Both the position numbers and the translations under genes were made by a program. 38,799 nucleotides of DNA, taken from NCBI GenBank assembly GCA_002698265.1, contig NZVX01000069.1, forward strand, positions 14,449 through 53,247, read 5' to 3'. Below the pieces are notes generated by a model that was not told the DNA's origin, made no database searches, and saw only the letters and a program-made list of their open reading frames with translations. Below are positions 34,703-38,799 of the stretch, piece after piece; position 1 is the stretch's first letter, and each line of letters starts with the position of its first letter. This stretch comes from Chloroflexota bacterium. Lineage in GTDB: Bacteria; Chloroflexota; Dehalococcoidia; Lucifugimonadales; UBA3495.

Positions 34703-35476
34703 CTACGAAACGCGGGGTTTGCGGCCCTTCCGGTCTAGGAAGTCCTTGAACCCGTCTTCCACGCTGAGTCCCTTGAAACGGCCCTTCCGGCCTTCGATCT
34801 CCGTCTGGAATTGGGTTTCCAGGGCCTCGCCGGTGTGCTCGATCAATAGGGATTTGATGTTGGCCACGCCCTCGGCACGGTTCTTGGCGATCCCCGCCGC
34901 GACCTCGACGGTCCGGTCAATCAATTCACCCGACGGCACCAGATGGTTGAGTAGGCCGATGTGATAGGCCTCGTCCGCGAAGACTTCGCGGCCGCTGTAC
35001 AACAGTTCTTTAGCCTTGGGCCAACCAACCATGGTCGGCAGGCTCCAAGTGGCGTTCAGTTGTCCGTAGTTGACCGCCAAGAACCGGAAGCTGCTTTTCT
35101 CGCTGCCCATTAGGAAGTCCAAGCTGGTCGCCATGACGGTGCCGCCGCCGTAGCAGAGACCGTTGATAGCCCCGATGACCGGCTTGCTGGAAACGGCCAT
35201 ATGCCAGGTGTATTCGGTCCGGGCCGCAGCGCCGGCCGCGCGCTGCTCTTCCGAATTCTCCCGGTTCTCATGGATGTCGGCACCCGCTGAAAATGCCCGG
35301 TCGCCTGCCCCGGTGAGCACGATAACCCCGATGCCGTCGTCCTCCTCAGCCTCGGTTACGAACTCATCCAACTCCCGCACTAGTTGCAGGCTCAATGCAT
35401 TCAAGACCTCAGGCCGGTTCAACGTCACGATGGCCACCCGGTCCACCTGGTCGATCTTAATCATCTCAAAACTCAT
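34703..35476 (-). CDS. Enoyl-CoA hydratase/isomerase family protein
   Basis: 257 aa crotonase. The oxyanion-hole segments AFSAGADIHE and INGLCYGGGTVMA are normal. The region that usually carries the second catalytic Glu (GxxPGxGGT) reads YGQLNATWSLPTMVG, so a standard hydratase reaction is doubtful; isomerase, thioesterase or another CoA chemistry is possible. Start ATG 35476. The ~290 bp upstream, before the next gene, shows no other gene. Confidence 0.85.
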   Translation of the reverse strand: MSFEMIKIDQVDRVAIVTLNRPEVLNALSLQLVRELDEFVTEAEEDDGIGVIVLTGAGDRAFSAGADIHENRENSEEQRAAGAAARTEYTWHMAVSSKPVIGAINGLCYGGGTVMATSLDFLMGSEKSSFRFLAVNYGQLNATWSLPTMVGWPKAKELLYSGREVFADEAYHIGLLNHLVPSGELIDRTVEVAAGIAKNRAEGVANIKSLLIEHTGEALETQFQTEIEGRKGRFKGLSVEDGFKDFLDRKGRKPRVS

Positions 35477-35769
35477 GGCTTCAACTACTCCCGGATTATT
35501 ACCAGATACCCGCCTCTGGCCACCAAGATTCCACCGGCCTGAGGGGGCGATTACCTAAATCTAATAAATCATATCAGGCCCGCAAAGTAAAATTCCCAGC
35601 CGCCTCATCAGACGCGTCGACGCTACGAAATCAGTTCAGCAACGTGACCAGGCTCACATGTCTGGTGTGCCAAGCGTCATGGCTAGGAACCGACGCTGAG
35701 AGTTTACTGGTTGTAACAACAACGGAGTCCTCGGACCAACGCTCCGCTGACGAAAAAGGGGAGAGCAAG

Positions 35770-36177
35770 ATGTTGTATTTATTCAAGGGATGCGGGAAAC
35801 GTGAAGGCGACCCATTGATGGGCACCGACGAATGGCGTCGCTTCCAATGCCGCAGCGTGTACTACCCCGCGCGGGCCCCTGAAGAACAACAGCTGGACCG
35901 CACGGCCTTTCAAGGATCATCCGCTGTCTGCGAAGATTCGGACCGGCCCAAGGTACGCCGGTCGGCCCGCCACCTAAATCCCGTGGTCGCGGCCTCGAAA
36001 TCCAATGAAGAGCAGTGGTTGAACAAGAACCAGCAGGTGATATTCCACCTTGACCAGGGCAAGAAAGTGCGCGAGATTGCCGAGATCGTCGGCAAAGGTC
36101 CTCAGCAGATCCGGGTGGTCCGGGAACGGCTGCGAGGCCTCCGCTCCGCCGCACCCGAGTTGGTGACCGCCGACTAG
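35770..36177 (+). CDS. Small protein with half zinc-ribbon and C-terminal HTH
   Basis: 135 aa; GGGGAG lies about six bases before ATG 35770. The N-terminus (FKGCGKREGDPLMGTDEWRRFQCRSVYY) looks like a zinc ribbon in which one Cys of each pair is missing. The C-terminus (VIFHLDQGKKVREIAEIVGKGPQQIRVVRERL) is a helix-turn-helix of the sigma-4/resolvase type. Perhaps a regulator, or a remnant of a transposon-related DNA-binding protein. The family is not recognised. Confidence 0.55.
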   Translation: MLYLFKGCGKREGDPLMGTDEWRRFQCRSVYYPARAPEEQQLDRTAFQGSSAVCEDSDRPKVRRSARHLNPVVAASKSNEEQWLNKNQQVIFHLDQGKKVREIAEIVGKGPQQIRVVRERLRGLRSAAPELVTAD

Positions 36178-36334
36178 TCCCGCAGAAAATCCTCCCACCC
36201 ACTCCATCTGTTTTGTTCCGGGCCGTAAGATTGTTAGATCCCCTCCCCGCAATTTTGCGGCCCGTAATCTTTCTCCTTCCCTCGCGCCTTCCCGTGCTGT
36301 AACCTAGCCTCCATCCCCCAAAAGCGAGGCAGAC

Positions 36335-37303
36335 ATGAAGGCGATACGCGCGTACGAGATCGGCGGACCCGATGTCCTGAAACTGGAGGACGTACCCGAC
36401 CCTACTCCCGGCCACGGCCAAGCGGTGGTCGACCTCAAATCCATCGGCGTCAATTACACCGACGTCTCCAGCCGAAAGGGCACCAACCCGCCGGCCAGCT
36501 TTCCCTGGACACCGGGGAGAGAAGGCTGTGGGGTGGTCACCGCCATCGGAGAGGGTGTGAGCGAAGTGGTCGTTGGCGACCGGGTCGCCTACGCCATGCA
36601 CACGGGCTCCTACGCCGAACGCCAAGCTGTGCCGTCCTGGCTCCTGGTCCGCATACCCGACGCCATGGACTTCACCACCGGCGCGGCGTCACTCCTCCAG
36701 GGTATGACCGCCCATTTCCTAGTCTTTGGCATCGCCCGGCTCAACCCCGGCGACCAGGTGCTGGTGCACGCCGGGGCCGGCGGCATGGGACTGCTCCTGA
36801 TCCAGCTGCTCAAGCGCCTTGGCGTACACGTCTTCACCACAGTCTCCACCGATGCCAAGGCCGAATTGGCAAAGCAGGCCGGGGCCGACCAGACGATCCT
36901 ATACACCCAGGAAGACTTTGAAGCAGAGATACTGAAGGCCACCGGAGGCCAGGGCGTGCGTATGGTGCTGGACGCCGTGGGTCAGACCACCTTCGAGAAG
37001 GGCTTCAAGTGCCTGGGACGTCGCGGCTACATGGTCCTGTACGGACAGGCGGGTGGTGCGGTAACCGACACCAACACCCGCGCGTTGCAGAACGGTTCGC
37101 TGTATCTCACCCGGCCCAGTCTTGGGGACTACACCGCCACCCGGGATGAGCTGCTCGGACGTGCAGAAGAGGTCCTCAGGTGGCTGCAGTCCGGCGAACT
37201 CAAGCTGCACATCGGTCTAACCCTGCCGTTGGCAGACGCCGTAGAAGCCCACCGCCAATTGGAAGGTAGGGAGACCGTAGGCAAGATTCTTTTGACACCC
37301 TAA
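36335..37303 (+). CDS. Zinc-independent quinone oxidoreductase (MDR family)
   Basis: 322 aa. MDR fold with PGREGCGVVTAIGEGV (no structural zinc Cys), the LLQGMTAHFLV helix, nucleotide loop HAGAGGMGLLLIQLLKRLG and the C-terminal AVEAHRQLEGRETVGKILL. It reduces quinones or enones with NADPH; related to Qor/zeta-crystallin. A GAGG site precedes ATG 36335. Confidence 0.9.
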   Translation: MKAIRAYEIGGPDVLKLEDVPDPTPGHGQAVVDLKSIGVNYTDVSSRKGTNPPASFPWTPGREGCGVVTAIGEGVSEVVVGDRVAYAMHTGSYAERQAVPSWLLVRIPDAMDFTTGAASLLQGMTAHFLVFGIARLNPGDQVLVHAGAGGMGLLLIQLLKRLGVHVFTTVSTDAKAELAKQAGADQTILYTQEDFEAEILKATGGQGVRMVLDAVGQTTFEKGFKCLGRRGYMVLYGQAGGAVTDTNTRALQNGSLYLTRPSLGDYTATRDELLGRAEEVLRWLQSGELKLHIGLTLPLADAVEAHRQLEGRETVGKILLTP

Positions 37304-37556
37304 CCAGGCTGAGCTTGGACCCAATTACCTCCGGTGGACGGGTGCCTTCGCGATTTCGGGGTTTCCTGACTCGCATCCGTTCCTGTTCGGCCTTTCCGTT
37401 TGCTCATGGTGAGCTTTGGCCGAAGGTCGAGAGTCTCGATGTAATAGGACCTGTCGAACCTCCGGCTGTGGTAAGCCGTGCATGCAATCCGCAATGCCGC
37501 CCAAACCGCATACGCCGTGTAGAATATCCCCGACTGACAAATCACCGGAGGTTTCC

Positions 37557-38453
37557 ATGACTGAAAAGTTTGCTGGGGTCCATTGGATGCTGGCAACGCC
37601 CTTCCACGAAGACGAGAGCATCGACACCGCGTCCATGGCCAATCTGGTGGACAAAGCCGTCTCATCCGGATGTCAGGGCATGGTCTGCCTGGGCGTAACC
37701 GGCGAGGCCGCGCGTTTGACCGACCGTGAGCGGTATCAAGTGGCCGAGACGGTCATCCAGCGCTCAGAGGGCCTAGCTGTCACCGTGGGGGCCACCGCAG
37801 GCAGCACCGCCGCAGCCATCGAACGTAGCAAGGAAGCCCAGGAATTGGGCGCCACGGCGGTTATGGTCTCGCCCCCGCCCATGGGCAAACCCAACCCGGA
37901 CGCCGTATTTGCCCACTACTCCCGCCTGGCCGACGCTATCGACCTGCCCATAGTGGTCCAGGACTACCCCAGCACTTCCGGCGTTCACATGTCTCCTGAT
38001 TTCATTGCCGGGCTTTCCAGCAGCGTACCCGCCGTTCAGTACTTGAAGCTGGAGGACCCTCCAACGCCCCCCAAGATCTCGGCCATCCGTAAGCTGGTAG
38101 GCGACGAAATGCCCATCTTCGGTGGTCTGGGCGGTATGTACCTGTTGGAGGAATTGGCCCGGGGTTCCGCCGGCGCTATGACCGGATTCGCCTACCCCGA
38201 AGTCCTGGTGGATATCTGCCGCCAGATGGCCGAGGGCGACCGGGCCAAGGCCGAAGAACTGTTCAACCGCTGTTTGCCACTGATGCTATTTGAGTTCCAA
38301 GAAGGTATCGGCGTTGGCATCCGCAAGTACGCCCTACAAAGTCGTGGCCTGATCAAGAACTCCAATGTCCGCCATCCCGGTCCTAACCCCAACGACGAGA
38401 CCAAAGGCGAGTTCCACCGTCTGGTGGAAGCCGCGGGGTTGTCGTCGATGTAG
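37557..38453 (+). CDS. DHDPS/NAL-family aldolase
   Basis: 298 aa TIM barrel; CGGAGG five bases ahead of ATG 37557 sets the start. The Schiff-base lysine is K164 (YLKLEDPP). The Thr-Thr pair that binds pyruvate carboxylate reads GVTGE (one Thr lost), and the Tyr site reads QDYPST (Y137). These changes make lysine biosynthesis less likely than a role as lyase or aldolase on a sugar acid or other keto acid. The ~250 bp before it holds no other gene. Confidence 0.85.
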   Translation: MTEKFAGVHWMLATPFHEDESIDTASMANLVDKAVSSGCQGMVCLGVTGEAARLTDRERYQVAETVIQRSEGLAVTVGATAGSTAAAIERSKEAQELGATAVMVSPPPMGKPNPDAVFAHYSRLADAIDLPIVVQDYPSTSGVHMSPDFIAGLSSSVPAVQYLKLEDPPTPPKISAIRKLVGDEMPIFGGLGGMYLLEELARGSAGAMTGFAYPEVLVDICRQMAEGDRAKAEELFNRCLPLMLFEFQEGIGVGIRKYALQSRGLIKNSNVRHPGPNPNDETKGEFHRLVEAAGLSSM

Positions 38454-38722
38454 GTCCGTTTCCCAGATAATTTATAGTCCTCGTGGTAGTCCAGAGACTT
38501 TCTAAAAATTTCCCCGGTGCTGGCAACGCCAACCAAATTAGGATCCACGAATACTCGCGCGGAGGTACATTCATCATAGGTTTATTTGACGTGATTATTG
38601 GGGCTATGCAAAAGCGGATCTGACACTGCTTGAAAGAAGGAAGACAAAGGGGATAAGGGCAACCCAGGGATGATAGGGTGGCCATCGCCGCATGTGGTAA
38701 CGCGTTTCCCGGCGGCGGCAAC

Positions 38723-38799
38723 CTACTGCGCCGTCCAGCCGCCGTCTATCACCAACTCACTGCCAGTAACGAAGGACGATTCGTCCGAAGCCAGATACA
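38723..38799 (-). CDS. SDR-family oxidoreductase, C-terminal 24 residues only
   Basis: Reads YLASDESSFVTGSELVIDGG plus WTAQ and a TAG stop. This is the standard SDR C-terminus (YxTGxxxxVDGG). The remainder lies beyond the right edge. The ~270 bp before it (38454-38722) shows no gene. Confidence 0.75.
   Translation of the reverse strand, partial: YLASDESSFVTGSELVIDGGWTAQ

Noticed and set aside
37416-37556. Longer N-terminus for the DHDPS-family protein
   Set aside because: The extra residues are Cys/Arg-rich and unlike the family; the ribosome site lies before ATG 37557.

Overview
The window looks like a GC-rich chromosomal segment from an uncultured, aerobic Chloroflexota-like bacterium, perhaps of the SAR202/Dehalococcoidia type. 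This placement is inference. It rests on an alternative complex III cluster, a Trp T-box leader, frequent TTG/GTG starts, many flavin/SDR/MFS/deacetylase accessory genes and dispersed intergenic palindromes. No tRNA, rRNA, CRISPR array or intact mobile element was seen.

Layout. Positions 1-12013 (minus strand) form one long respiratory operon with a good sigma70-type promoter at 12123-12151. In transcription order it encodes a small membrane protein, pentaheme cytochrome ActA, a Tat-exported ActB1 (molybdopterin-oxidoreductase fold) and a separate ActB2 iron-sulfur protein, two NrfD-like quinol-site subunits (ActC and ActF-like), ActD, monoheme lipoprotein ActE, then cytochrome c maturation factors CcmH, CcmF and a CcmI-like zinc-ribbon protein, and finally a partial secreted protein starting at a GTG. 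The operon therefore carries both an alternative quinol:electron-acceptor oxidoreductase and machinery to attach its hemes. Positions 12014-13430 are a decayed zone with a frameshifted helical-protein gene and a likely scar of a third deacetylase. Positions 13431-25382 are an accessory catabolic zone: two CE4-type deacetylases, an HpaB-family monooxygenase, two tandem MFS transporters, a maleylpyruvate-isomerase-like protein, a redoxin with an in-frame UGA at its active-site cysteine, a collapsed histidine-kinase remnant, an MBL-fold protein, a class V aminotransferase and a catalytically unusual SDR.

Positions 25535-32621 (minus) form a tryptophan operon under a TTGACA-N18-TATACT promoter and a T-box with a UGG specifier: methyltransferase remnant, trpE, a VOC protein, trpG, trpD, trpC, trpF, trpB. 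trpA is not present. Positions 32653-38799 hold a cupin, a DASS-type transporter, a crotonase, a small HTH protein, a quinone oxidoreductase, a DHDPS-family aldolase and the 3' end of another SDR.

The most notable observations are the selenocysteine candidate at 21094-21594, with an UxxC motif and a SECIS-like hairpin of near-canonical spacing; the split ActB with four retained N-terminal cysteines; the T-box-controlled trp operon with an internally deleted methyltransferase at its head and no trpA; an SDR lacking all four catalytic residues; an MBL protein with Glu in place of the first metal-binding His; and three independent gene remnants that suggest local gene decay by internal deletion.
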